A stretch of DNA of 64,000 nt from Apostichopus japonicus (taxonomy: Eukaryota; Echinodermata; Holothuroidea; Aspidochirotida; Stichopodidae): positions 26,346,501-26,410,500 of the forward strand of contig NC_092568.1 of assembly GCF_037975245.1 (NCBI RefSeq). The letters run 5' to 3'. Made by a program: the position numbers and the translations under genes. Within the stretch, counting starts at the first letter, position 1. Each line of letters begins with the position of its first letter. Of this stretch, positions 34,175 through 44,561 are shown piece after piece. The notes under the pieces were generated by a model. That model was not told where the DNA came from. It was given only the letters and a program-made list of their open reading frames with translations, and did not search any database.

Positions 34175-34177
<3 letters not shown>

Positions 34178-34239
<62 letters not shown>
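34178..34239. repeat. (TA)n microsatellite, right part
   Basis: A pure TA run that continues the microsatellite interrupted by the 2.2-kb transposon. Confidence 0.95.
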
Positions 34240-34243
<4 letters not shown>

Positions 34244-35714
34244 TCCCTTCCACTTCAACCATTATCCCAAGGGGCCAGACTTTTTGCTGGAGGTTATAAT
34301 AAAACAAACCAACAAAAATGTCCTCTTTCAACAAGTTTTTAGCTTTTGTAACATTTTGGATCTAGTTTCATAGCTCTCACGAAGGGCATGATTACAACTA
34401 GCTACCCGGGTGTAGATGATGAAAAAGATGTCCTTGAAAAGTCATTGTTAAGTACGCTAATTATTTAAGTCACCGTACTTCCATTGTTTCCATGGCAATG
34501 GTTGAGGAGAATTTCTAAGAAGCAATTGGTGACTTCTTCATTTGTCTGTGCCTGTATTGCTATCTGTACAGTCTAAATTAAATGGAGCAGGAAATCATAA
34601 AGCCTGGTTAATTGTGCGTGGTGAATTACTATAGAATTAGAGTAATAAATCCAGACCACAGTCAGCTTCCAGTGTCTAGATATGCTTGATATGGTAATGC
34701 TTTAAAATTCAAACAAACATATCATGGTGCCAAGACTAAGTGCTATGTCAGTCTGTGACATCGTTATAACAAATGTTTCAAGCAATACAAAGGAAAGTAA
34801 AGCTCAGTTAAAATAAAAAGAGAAAGAAAAGTTTAAATTATTTTGTTTTTGAAACATTTATAGTCATTTTGAAAAAAAGTTAACTTGGACCTTTAATAAG
34901 TAGGTTCAAATAGAGTAAACCCTAAATCGCCTTTGTCATCAATGTATGATGCTACTAATGAGCATTAAAGTACCAGAGCATTTATTTAAAGAGCATAAAA
35001 TGAAACTCTGAAACCATATTACTACAGAAATGACAAATATCTATACTGACACAATTTTTAAGCAAATCCTTTTGGACATTATGGATCTTCTCAATGTACG
35101 TAGTAGGAGCAAAGCATTTATGTGTATGAAGCTCATCTTATGCAGATGTCCATCATAAACACTGACACATCCCACCCTGGAGATTGCACATATGTCTATT
35201 AGGAGGAAGTTTCTGCCCGACAGGGAGTGGAGTTAAGGCCTCTTCCATGTTGACATACGTGTCTGAGTACACCCTGCACACTTACATGCACTCCCCCTCC
35301 CCCTCCCCACACACACAATATTCCTCTTTCCCATACACATAGGTTTGAGTGAATGATAATAAATTAGAAAAGATGGTATGCTGATAGATGACCTGTAGAA
35401 TTGTAATGGCTGGTATATTGTCTTTGTCCATCTCACTATTTCCCACTAGCAGTGGCCAAGCAATTGTCACTCACTACAATTCAGCGCCCGTCCCCATCCA
35501 CTTCAATATACTGCAGAGCTACAAACACCTCGTAGTGACACATCGTGGAGTGATGAGGTTAATGACTCCAAAGGTGGGAATGTTATCAACAATAACATTT
35601 TTGACAGGATAAAAGCACATGTCAGAGTTGGCCGAAATCTTTACATTTGGGGGGGGGGGGGTGGGGGGTTGTGCATCTCGTAACAACCAAGGTGTGAAAA
35701 TCGGGGCCAGTATC
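34240..35714. other. Intergenic DNA, no gene seen
   Basis: AT-rich, with a C-rich run near 35290 and a 12-G run at 35650. No supported gene. Confidence 0.65.
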
Positions 35715-36605
35715 TTTTATTTAGCCAGTTCAGTTACTTCAGTTATTCAGCCAATAGTAATAGACAACCATGGTCATGATAGAAACCACTTCAATCTTAA
35801 ACTAAATCAGCCAATATTAAATTATTCAGCCACTTCAGTTATTCAGCCAATAGTAAAAGACAACCATGGTAATGATACAAACCACTTCAATCTTAAATTA
35901 ATTCAGCCAATATTCTATTATTCAGCCAGTTCAGTTATTTCAGTTATTCAGCCAATAGTAATAGACAACCATGGTAATGATACAAACCGATTCAATCTTA
36001 AACTAATTCAGCCAATATTAAATTATTCAGCCACTTCAGTTATTCAGCCAATAGCAAAAGACAACCATGGTAATGATACAAACCACTTCAATCTTAAATT
36101 AATTCAGCCAATATTCTATTATTCAGCCAGTTCAGTTACTTCAGTTATTCAGCCAATAGTAATAGACAACCATGGTAATGATACAAACCACTTCAATCTT
36201 AACCTAATTCAGCCAATATTCTATTATTCAGCCAGTTCAGTTATTTCAGTTATTCAGCCAATAGTAATAGACAACCATGGTAATGATACAAACCACTTCA
36301 ATCTTAACCTAATTCAGCCAATATTATATTATTCAGCCAGTTCAGTTATTTCAGTTATTCAGCCAATAGTAATAGACAATCATGGTAATGATACAAACCG
36401 ATTCAATCTTAAACTAATTCAGCCAATACTATATCATTCAGCTAGTTCAGTTACTTCAGTTATTTAGCCAATAGTAATAGACAACCATGGTAATGATACA
36501 CACCGATTCAATCTTAAACTAATTCAGCCAATATTCTATTATTTAGCCAGTTCAGTTACATTAGTTATTCAGCCAATAGTAATAGACAACCATGGTAATT
36601 CAGCC
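35715..36605. repeat. Minisatellite, 105/96-bp unit, open in one frame
   Basis: The anchor AGACAACCATGGT recurs at 35762, 35858, 35963, 36059, 36164, 36269, 36374, 36479 and 36584, with steps of 96, 105, 96, 105, 105, 105, 105 and 105. The two lengths differ by 9 bp through loss of one CAGTTAYTT subunit. Both are multiples of three, so one frame (35619-36467) stays open, with units reading SVIQPIVIDNHGNDTNHFNL. I regard it as a minisatellite: there is no start context, splice support or known homology. Each unit carries two CAGCCAAT motifs (CCAAT box cores). Confidence 0.9.
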
Positions 36606-37524
36606 ATTGTTTTCATCAGTCACCTGAGCTAAAGTTGTTTTATTTCTTTACATGATCCATCTTACGTTATATACCTTTAAAACAACATTGTGTTAATTGT
36701 CCATGGGCTGCTGTTCTCTTTGTCTTTGTAAATCATCTTTGTAATCCTGACAAATACAGTCTACTAGACAACCGCGGTAGTCTGAACCTCTTCAGTATTA
36801 ACCCTGCAATGTCATGAAAGACATTCAACCTGCTTATATCTTCAAAGATTCCTTCTTTTTTTTTTGTTATCTTGCTGAGGCATGTGCTGTCTGTGCCATG
36901 TGTTCCTATCCAGGTTAACTTCCACTAATGTGGTTGTTCGTGAGGAGCCTGTAGCTCAGACAGAGGTTATGACAGTCTATTAGATATTTCCTTACTCTCT
37001 TCCAATATAAGATTATATATACATGCAGGTCTTGATTGCAAAACTCAACCAGCAATTTTTGACATCCCTGGGCCAAGAAGACCCCCTGAGGTGGTTTAAG
37101 CAAGCAGATTTGGAATGACATTGGTTTAGTCCCCATCTGCCCTTGTTTCGTCTCTCTTTTTGTAAGGGGGGTGGGGAGGGTACCCTGGATGAGTTAACCC
37201 CAGGGGCTGAGGAACTTTGTTTAGTAATGGTTTATAAATCTGTATAATGGCAGACTTGGTAAGGAATTTTAATTACAAGATTGTATGTTAATCATGAGAT
37301 TAACCTGTCAACATATGACAGAAGAATGTTTCCAGGACCGCAAAAAGTTATCGGGGACCTCGTTCCACTAAACTTTTATGATGTATCTTACATCGGTGGA
37401 GATACTAGGAGGACTACGATGAAGATGGGAAAGGTTGAATCAGTGGATCTCACTACTTAACATGATTTCAGTTCAATTTAAAGATTTCATGACGTGCTAA
37501 CCTTTACTTTTCTAGGTCACTCAA
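36606..37524. other. Intergenic DNA, no gene seen
   Basis: AT-rich with a G-run near 37165. No supported feature. Confidence 0.65.
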
Positions 37525-37540
37525 ACATCTTTTCAATGAA

Positions 37541-37840
37541 CATCTTTTCAGGCCAACTTACTTTTATACATTCTATTACACAGGCTCTCTAGTGGATAAG
37601 CAGTTTGCTAACAGTTTTATTTGATTTTGATTTTCAGCTGCTCTGTTACTGTATCCCTTCGGGTGATCCTCCTTATCCACTCTGTATTTGTACTTGTATT
37701 GTATTCTTGTGTTTCAGTGTTTTATTCATTTTTTTCATTTATTCTGTGCTTGTTTTTGTCCCTTCTGTTACTGTTACTTGTCATTTAGCCTCTGAAGAAG
37801 ATCCTGCTAGGATCGAAACGTCAGGCCAACTTACTTTTAT
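37541..37840 (+). mobile_element. Hammerhead-bearing retroelement (Penelope-LTR or retrozyme type), 300 bp
   Basis: The insert is flanked by perfect 16-bp direct repeats ACATCTTTTCAATGAA (37525-37540 and 37841-37856). Inside, AGGCCAACTTACTTTTATAC begins at 37550 and again at 37823. The second start lies exactly after the predicted hammerhead cleavage site GTC|A, so the element is one 273-bp unit plus the first 18 bases of the next. Tandem units cut by ribozymes are the known layout of Penelope-like element pseudo-LTRs and of retrozymes. No protein is encoded, so it would have to use another element's enzymes. Confidence 0.78.
37788..37826 (+). ncRNA. Hammerhead-ribozyme-like motif
   Basis: Stem I GCCT (37788-37791) pairs with AGGC (37823-37826). 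The core is CTGAAGA (37792-37798), followed by one extra A. Stem II is GATCC-TGCTA-GGATC (37800-37814), then GAAA (37815-37818) and ACGTC, with cleavage expected after C37822. The self-complementary ACGT leaves almost no stem III in the monomer, which fits dimeric hammerheads known from Penelope-like elements. Of the three copies in this window it alone keeps the CUGA core. The extra A after the core is a departure from the textbook consensus. Confidence 0.6.
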
Positions 37841-37856
37841 ACATCTTTTCAATGAA

Positions 37857-40800
37857 AACGGAACTATGCTAATCTCATACATGAGTTGTTTTGTTTTGTA
37901 ATCAAACAGAATCATAATCTTGTCTGCTGTAAATTTTTGATATAACCATCTATTCGACATGATGTACAATGCACTTTTCCAGCCTTTTTGTATATCAATA
38001 GTATGCTCATACATTGTCGTCTGTGAGTTAAGTTTGTAGGTATCACAAGGTTGCCCATATTATCAGTGGTGTGCAGAGGACGAATATGTCACCAGGGTCC
38101 CTTTCTGAAGTTTTCACTTGTGGTTAAGAATATGTTGAAAATAAGAATACATTCTTTAGCATATTTTCCTGGGCCCTCTAATTGAAGTTGGGTCCCCTAA
38201 TTGATCCAGTCACCCACCCTTCTCCCCATAGCTGATACTTCACAGTACATCTGGGTTAAAACAATGCCATTCATGTTGTTTATGTCTTCAAGTACTAATA
38301 AACAAGCTAAATATCCTACATCTGCAGCTGAGAGCTCTTGAACTCTAACAGTCAATGGATTACACAATACATCACAGAGACACATATATACCAGATGAGA
38401 AACATCAATGGTATGTGTCTGTGGGTTTGTGTGAAACTAGGCCTTCTGGAAGTTTGCTCCCTTTTTCCTTTTAATAATAGCCTTTCACCTCTCTTGAAGA
38501 AAGTGACCATCAGGCTACAGAGTATGGGTCATCTCTTATATCCTGCGGGCAGTAATAAAAGTAGGAAATTAAGCAGAAAATTAGTTTTGATAAAAAAAAA
38601 AATGGTTTAGCATAAAAAGACATTTTGATTGGCAAAACGGTTCCATGTCTACTCCAATTTTCAAGCATATTACCTTTAAAATGAGTCAAATGTCTGGAGA
38701 GCTCCTCTAACGTTGACCCCCCCCCCTCCCCCATTTCAGGTTTTGCTTAATTGCTAATGGTATAATCCATTACTTCATTTATTGTTGGTGTACCATCAAG
38801 TGTTAGTTTTAAATCCATAAGAGCACCCAAGGATGAATTCTGACACTATTCGTCATTAAGTGAGGTATGAAATAACTGGTGCATTGAAGATTACATCAAA
38901 AATATTAATATTGATATTTAAATTGATCCTTGAGGAGCCGACCAAGTGGATTGCGTGCAATAGTCCCTTTGATTGATGAAATCTGCAACTTTTAAAAAAG
39001 TACTTTCTGAAAAAGTGAAATTGATAAATAGAAATATTAATTGGATTGTAAGACGTTTCTAGTAATGTTCTTGTTGAAAGTTAATTAGGAATTTCAAATC
39101 TTCTGTTTAAAAGCCCTTACAGCCAACCGCGGTGTGAAAAAGCACTGCCGACCGAGGGCGCCATTTTATCCGTGTGAGATGGAGCCAAAGATGGCTGTAC
39201 ATCTTTAGAAGAATACTTGCCTTGAGAAAATTACAGAACAGCCTCTGTAATCCATTTCTTTGATGGAGTTAACGAACCGGTTTTGTCTAGCAAAAAGGAA
39301 TTATGACAATGTGTGTCACGTTTTTACTATGTGTCACAGTGTGACACTGTTTGCAACAGTGTTTGCGTCAGTGTGAGAATGTGTGTGATTGGAATACATC
39401 TGTTCTTACACCAACACAATAATTTAACAATTTATTTTCGTGCTCATTTATTTACGTGATGGCGGTAAATATAGACTTTGCAAACACAACCATCTCCTTG
39501 ACAACGCAATGCCGTATGTCGACAGAAACCCGTCACTCCGTGTTTCTCAATATATTCCTCCCTCTGTATTTTTTTTTAATATTGTTATTTTTTTAATATC
39601 TTTTCATATATTCATTTAACGTCCAGCACTCACACATCTTCACAGCCTGACCAAAAAAAGAAGTAGAGTGGACGATTAGAAACCAGTAGAGTGGAGGGAA
39701 TTCCTGGAACCGTTCATTATCAGCAAGCATATAAAACCAATTGGCCGACGTGCATATGAAAAGGTTTATATAACCGATATTCTGTATAATGGTCGCGTGA
39801 CAAACGTCGGACGAATATTCATTTGAAGAAAACCTAGACGACACTCTCTGTGATTAAAGAACAAATTGCCTTAAGGCTTGTAACGCAAATTTATATATCT
39901 CTTTCTTATTCACCGGCTGTTTTTAACGGGATAAAATGCAATGAAAATCCTCAACATTTTCTTTTTGGGTTACATTTTTTTGTTCTTTTTTAAAAAGTCT
40001 TTTTCATAAATAAAAAAAAGACGGGAAGTCATGTATTACTCGTGATGTGACCTTGAATTTGTTCTGTTACTCTTAATCCAGCAAAATATTCTAGAAAATG
40101 TAAATACTGTATGGAGAAACATGTCTTCTCTAAATTCTTGTGAAGCTGAGATACGAGGAACAGAGAGCGGATTGTAGACAACGATGTTTGTTGGAGTAAC
40201 TTAGGCTTTCTTCCTGTACAGACATAGTATTGACCCATTCGGGGAAATGTCTATGCGACCATTCTGACATTCTATTTACGACCATGTGTTTTAACGTTCA
40301 TGTTTTTATTTCGGTCTATATATAGTGTGAGTTTTTATTAAAAAATTTTCTTTTGGTTAATTCCTCAATTTGGTTACTGACACGATGAATTATCCATGTT
40401 CTTGGACAATTTTGGCACCCAGTTGGAACAAGCTCTTTCGTTCTATCAGATACGTTCATACCACGCAATATAGCATTCGTGAGAGTATGAAGGTATATGA
40501 GCTATCTATACTATCAGTACGAGTGCTTTGAACGAATGATATGAGGATAGTATAGATAGTATTAGTATAAGTAGATAGTCCAAACTGACAAACGTCTTTC
40601 CGATTCAGGATTCAGCAAACCAACTATATGTGGAGTTTTTATTTAATGTAAACCCGTTAAATTGCTCGTGGGCACTTCCTAATTTCCCTCGAAACTCTTA
40701 ATCTGCCGCTAAGAAATATTGCCATCTACTGATACAAGTCATGGGTGGATCAAGAACGGTCCCGGGGCCCGTGGTCCCCCTTTTATAAAGTATCTGGCTA

Positions 40801-41998
40801 CAAATATGCTTTGCTCAGAACAAGGTACACAGTGGCAAACTATACTTTTTACCGGTGTTTTTCCTATATACCGCTACTTACGTAGTCATTTAGGTATCCA
40901 ACGATAATGGTCTTCCTGCAGGCCCTCTGTAAGGAGATGTCCTGGATCAAACACGTGTTCCAGACAATATGCGAACGTCACTGGCGGGTACGATGCAGTT
41001 ACGTTGCACGTGAATCGACATTGTATAAGCACGCTCCACGTAGCTGCAGTGTATCTCCCAAGTACGCTGAAAGTCGTGAGGATGTTCACTGCCGCGTCAT
41101 AGAAGTATTGTGTTGCCACGGAGCTTATTCCCTAAATTAACACTATTCAAATGTCTAAAAAATAATTTTGTATTGTCAAAATCTTCCAAGAGATTAACAC
41201 TTATTTGTGGTTGGGTATCACTCTACAGCTTGAGAAGGGGGGAAGGGTGAGGAAGTAGTCCCGTAGCGAGGTATTTGTGTGTTTTAGAGGCACCAAAATT
41301 TTAAGAAGTAGCACACTACCCATGTCCTGTAACTTGTGAAGCAGATCATGGGCACAGTATAGTCTGCATAGGGAGGGGGCATGTGTCCTTGTGCGTGCTC
41401 GACCATTCAAAGGGCTTTTCTGGGGGGGGGGGGGGCCCTGAGGACAAAAGAACATGGCTGAAAACATAGAGCAATACAGTCGTAACATTATATTATCATG
41501 ACTATTATTATTCCCCGCGTTAATTCTGTAGTGCGCAATTGTATATTGTCGTGTGATCAAATTAAGTGACATTGCCAAAGAATTTACACAAAGGAACTAT
41601 ACGATGATGGAAGATTTACCGCCACTGAGTCTGGAGTTATAGTACTGACATTATATGTTATGTATCACTTAGGGGGAGTTTACAGACTGTAAGGTCGGCA
41701 AGGAGCCAACATAGTCATGATCGAATCTCATTGCCGCCATCCTCACACAAAAGATGTCACGAGCGAGAGGTTATTCCCGTGGAGAATATTCTCTCAATCC
41801 ATTTTCCAACATGAAAAAGGCAAAAGAATATTCAGTTGGTATCATCATTAACAGGTGTGATGATTTGGTCAACATGAATCATTATCCTCCAACTCCATTG
41901 TCAGTCGGAGAAAAACGGTCGTCTAGGTTTTTCTTTCTATTATTTTTTCATTCACTCGGAGAAGAATTAGACCACTCCTTTTGGGCCTTGGAGGCCTT
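37857..41998. other. Intergenic DNA, no gene seen
   Basis: AT-rich sequence. Features of note are a possible promoter-like patch at 39120-39200, an inverted repeat at 40502-40559, and a 13-G run near 41422. Several open frames of 60-125 codons have no recognised homology. Confidence 0.6.
40502..40559. repeat. Perfect 14-bp inverted repeat with 30-base loop
   Basis: CTATCTATACTATC at 40502-40515 is exactly complementary to GATAGTATAGATAG at 40546-40559. It is AT-rich, so the hairpin would be weak. It may be an end of a small element or chance. Confidence 0.5.
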
Positions 41999-42251
41999 CA
42001 GGACCGGATCCAGCGGGGGTGTTAAATTCCCTTATTCAACGTCATACAAACATTCAATATATTTTTTAGCACAACCTTGTATTAAAATATATTTATAGAT
42101 TTAATTTCCAGTCTGCCACAGAATCATCCACCATTTGGAGTATGAAATGAAATTTAGGGGAGGGACCACCACCTACCCTTTTATGGGCGTCAGTTTTCAA
42201 TTACCCCAGGACCACACCCACCTATTTTATATAATCCTGGATCCGCCTCTG
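41999..42251. mobile_element. Possible hAT-like MITE, 253 bp
   Basis: The right end CCTGGATCCGCCTCTG reads on the minus strand as CAGAGGCGGATCCAGG, a typical hAT-like terminus. The left end CAGGACCGGATCCAGCGGGG is similar but imperfect. No clear 8-bp target duplication was found, which leaves the left boundary doubtful. Confidence 0.4.
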
Positions 42252-42939
42252 GCCCTCTCATATAGGTTCATGCCAAACCTAAACCAAGCGGAGGAGATTT
42301 CAACTTGCCAATCACCCCTCCCCCCCCCACCCCCTCTACCCACCTTTGCATCATGTTGACGTCACAATTATTCTTCTTTACTTACGAATAGCTATTTTCC
42401 GCTCCACGTCAGATTCAATCAGGTCCACAGAATAGATATCATTCCAAAGTTGCACATAGGCTAAGTAAAAAGTGCAGCCACACCGGCAACGGGAGAAAGG
42501 CATCTCTCTGAATCCCACCGACCCACTCCTCACTCGTATCCTCTGACTACGCTACGCTTCTCGTTCTTGAGTCAAGTTTTGCAGTTTATAGAAGGAGCGA
42601 AAATAGTTACAACAGATTTGAACTGTACAAAGGTATGCTCTGTGATATTTGTTTTTATGATTATTTGTATTATTAGTCATGCCCGTCTGCTTAGAATTTG
42701 GCTCGCGTTAATTCTACTCAAACTGGATTTGGTTGTTGAAATTTCTTAAGTTTCTCCACCAAAATTTATACTTCATGTGCTAGCTATGATTAATCGAAAG
42801 CTGTGTGATGTTTTATTTAAACAAAAGTCAATAAACATGGAATACCTATATAATGGGAAACTTCTTAGAAACATTCACAATAATCTTATTTCAGTTTTTC
42901 CCTCTCTGCCTCGTGATCATGTTTAGCGAGAAAATAAAT
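42252..42939. other. Intergenic DNA, no gene seen
   Basis: Mixed sequence with a C-run at about 42318-42330. No supported feature. Confidence 0.6.
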
Positions 42940-42948
42940 GTTTATACT

Positions 42949-43137
42949 TTTAAAGAAAAGTCACCAAGGAAAGAACCTGGGCACGAAAACCAAACTACCG
43001 AACGACTTATCCGCTCTCAACCCCAGTCTCCTTGCATCGAAACTGTGACTGTGTGATCATCGTCGGGTGTGCATCACCATTCCCCTCGAAAGGGAACAGA
43101 TAATATACACGATCTTAGTCAAAAGGTAGAGAAGAAG
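42949..43137 (-). mobile_element. U2 snRNA-headed SINE, copy A (189 bp)
   Basis: On the minus strand the insert starts at 43137 with CTTCTTCTCTACCTTTTGAC, then TAAGATC and TATCTGTTCCC, a diverged match to the 5' end of U2 snRNA. It continues with about 140 bases unlike U2 that are shared with copy B. It is flanked by perfect 9-bp direct repeats GTTTATACT (42940-42948 and 43138-43146), which shows retroposition. The branch-site recognition segment is mutated, so this copy is older than copy B. Confidence 0.8.
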
Positions 43138-43146
43138 GTTTATACT

Positions 43147-44107
43147 CTTTGTGTATTTACAGGGCAACACGACGGGCTTGCCTTGTATATACTTTGCCTA
43201 TAGTAACATTCTCAGTAGTAAAACCTTACACAATGCATAGACTTTGAATGCAATTTCTTGCAGTTTGAAAGACACACATACCCTAAATCCTAAGTCTTGA
43301 CACGGTCTTTTGCACAAATTTAATGAACTTTGGGGGGAGTTGCAAGATCTAACCAGGGGCCCATGATAAACCCCTGTTTATCGATGGTCCTACAACGCGT
43401 GCACCTGTTCCATTGCAATACAAACAGAAAATGTCGTGATCTTTTCATCTTTGTTGGAAGGGTTTGTACACAAATCCAGGCAAATAGATTTAACACGAGA
43501 AAATCATTTACAAAAGAGATGTGTCTAGTAGTGCAAACAATGACAGGTGCAACTCACTTCGAAAGATTTCCCGCCATGCAAGACATCGTGTGGGGGCGGG
43601 GCTTGAGGGTGTCGGCGCATGGCAGTAGATACACGCGCGTGCCATTTTATTGAAGAGGCCTACACACGAGGTCATCAGGTTAAGTTTGTACATTCCATCA
43701 CTTCATTCTATGATGATGCCGTTTTATTTCAATCTTTGAGAGCGCGAGTATTTGTATTAAAGATTACGATCGGTTTAATTCTTCAAAGATTTTATTTATA
43801 AAGAAAAAAGTATCCAAGATAACAAAGTACTCACAAAGTCAAAGGTTGTTTTTTTTTAAACAACATTGTAGGGAATGTACACAGGTTTAGATGCTTGTAA
43901 CGTACAGACGTCTCGAACGGTATACGTGAGACGGAGAAATGTTAATTGTATGCGTCGGTCAAGTTTATACCGCCTAGCAACTGACGAACCTAAAATCTTC
44001 TTGTAAATATTCCACTATTTCAAGTCAACAACCAGGAGGGTAAATAATTGGTGAAAATATTAAGCTTAAAAATCTGACATGATAAAATCCATTAAAGGAC
44101 CACACTG
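43147..44107. other. DNA between the two SINE copies
   Basis: Mixed sequence with no gene that I can support. Open frames at 43330-43653 and 43619-43801 lack recognisable homology. Confidence 0.6.
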
Positions 44108-44116
44108 AGTTGTAAC

Positions 44117-44310
44117 GACTTTTTAAGAAAAAGTCGCCAAGGAAAGAACATGGGCACGAAAACCAAACTACCGAACGACTGATCCGCTCTCAACCCCAGT
44201 CCCCTTGCATCGAGACTGTGACTGTGTGATCATCGTCGGGTGTGCATCACCATTCCCCTCGAAAGGGAACAGATACTACACATGATCTTAGCCAAAAGGC
44301 CGAGAAGCGA
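44117..44310 (-). mobile_element. U2 snRNA-headed SINE, copy B (194 bp)
   Basis: The minus strand starts at 44310 with TCGCTTCTCGGCCTTTTGGC, TAAGATCA, GTGTAGTATCTGTTC. This is the 5' domain of U2 snRNA from its second base, including the branch-point pairing segment GTAGTA. Homology stops after about 45 nt. The tail then has a UUCG-loop hairpin (CCCTTTCGAGGG), GGTGATGCACACC, and near its end a CGACTTTTT/AAAAAGTCG hairpin. Flanks AGTTGTAAC (44108-44116 and 44311-44319) are a perfect 9-bp target duplication. No Sm site typical of U2 is seen, so it is a retroposed family and not a working spliceosomal RNA gene. Confidence 0.82.
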
Positions 44311-44518
44311 AGTTGTAACTTGTAATTTATTCTTTCTAGGGACATAAAGCTTATGGTACCTTGAATGATGCCATGTGTAACCGTACTATAAACTGTATAC
44401 TATAATAACACGTTACCATTGTCCACTCTTAAACGTGAACGATTAGATTGCTGATCCTGAGCAGAGTGCGTGGCGTCATAACATCAAATTTAGTGTTAAG
44501 TTTAAAGGTACATATTGT

Positions 44519-44561
44519 GATGCAAGTGGATCAGTTAAGTCATTTGGTTTTCGTGCCCATG
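44519..44561 (+). mobile_element. Fragment of the U2-headed SINE tail
   Basis: GATGCAAG, GGATCAGT and TTTGGTTTTCGTGCCCATG occur in the same order as in the SINE tail, but on the + strand and with an internal deletion. It is a third, degraded copy lying 200 bp from copy B. Confidence 0.6.

Larger units (their letters stand above)
31977..34177. mobile_element. Non-autonomous DNA transposon of 2.2 kb (hAT-like termini) inserted in (TA)n
   Basis: The termini CAGGCGCGTATCCAGG (31977-31992) and CCTGGATACGCACCTG (34162-34177) are inverted with one mismatch in 16 bp, and both continue into GGGGGG/CCCCCC. Flanking DNA is TA repeat on both sides, so the target duplication cannot be read. The inside has no transposase. 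It holds a shared GC-rich module in four copies, a nested 372-bp element, and a pyrimidine-rich block. The termini resemble hAT (CAGNGGCGTATCCAGG-type), but superfamily assignment is tentative. Confidence 0.72.

Noticed and set aside
33855-34334. Phe/Ser-rich and Lys/Glu-rich open frames on both strands
   Set aside because: These come from the pyrimidine-rich tract and the adjoining TA repeat.
35619-36467. 282-codon open frame as a repeat protein gene
   Set aside because: It is explained by the minisatellite with unit lengths divisible by three; the first part reads through a poly-G run and there is no promoter or splice support.
44117-44310. Functional U2 snRNA gene
   Set aside because: Only the first 45 or so bases match U2; the Sm site and the 3' stem-loops are missing, and target duplications show a retroposed element.
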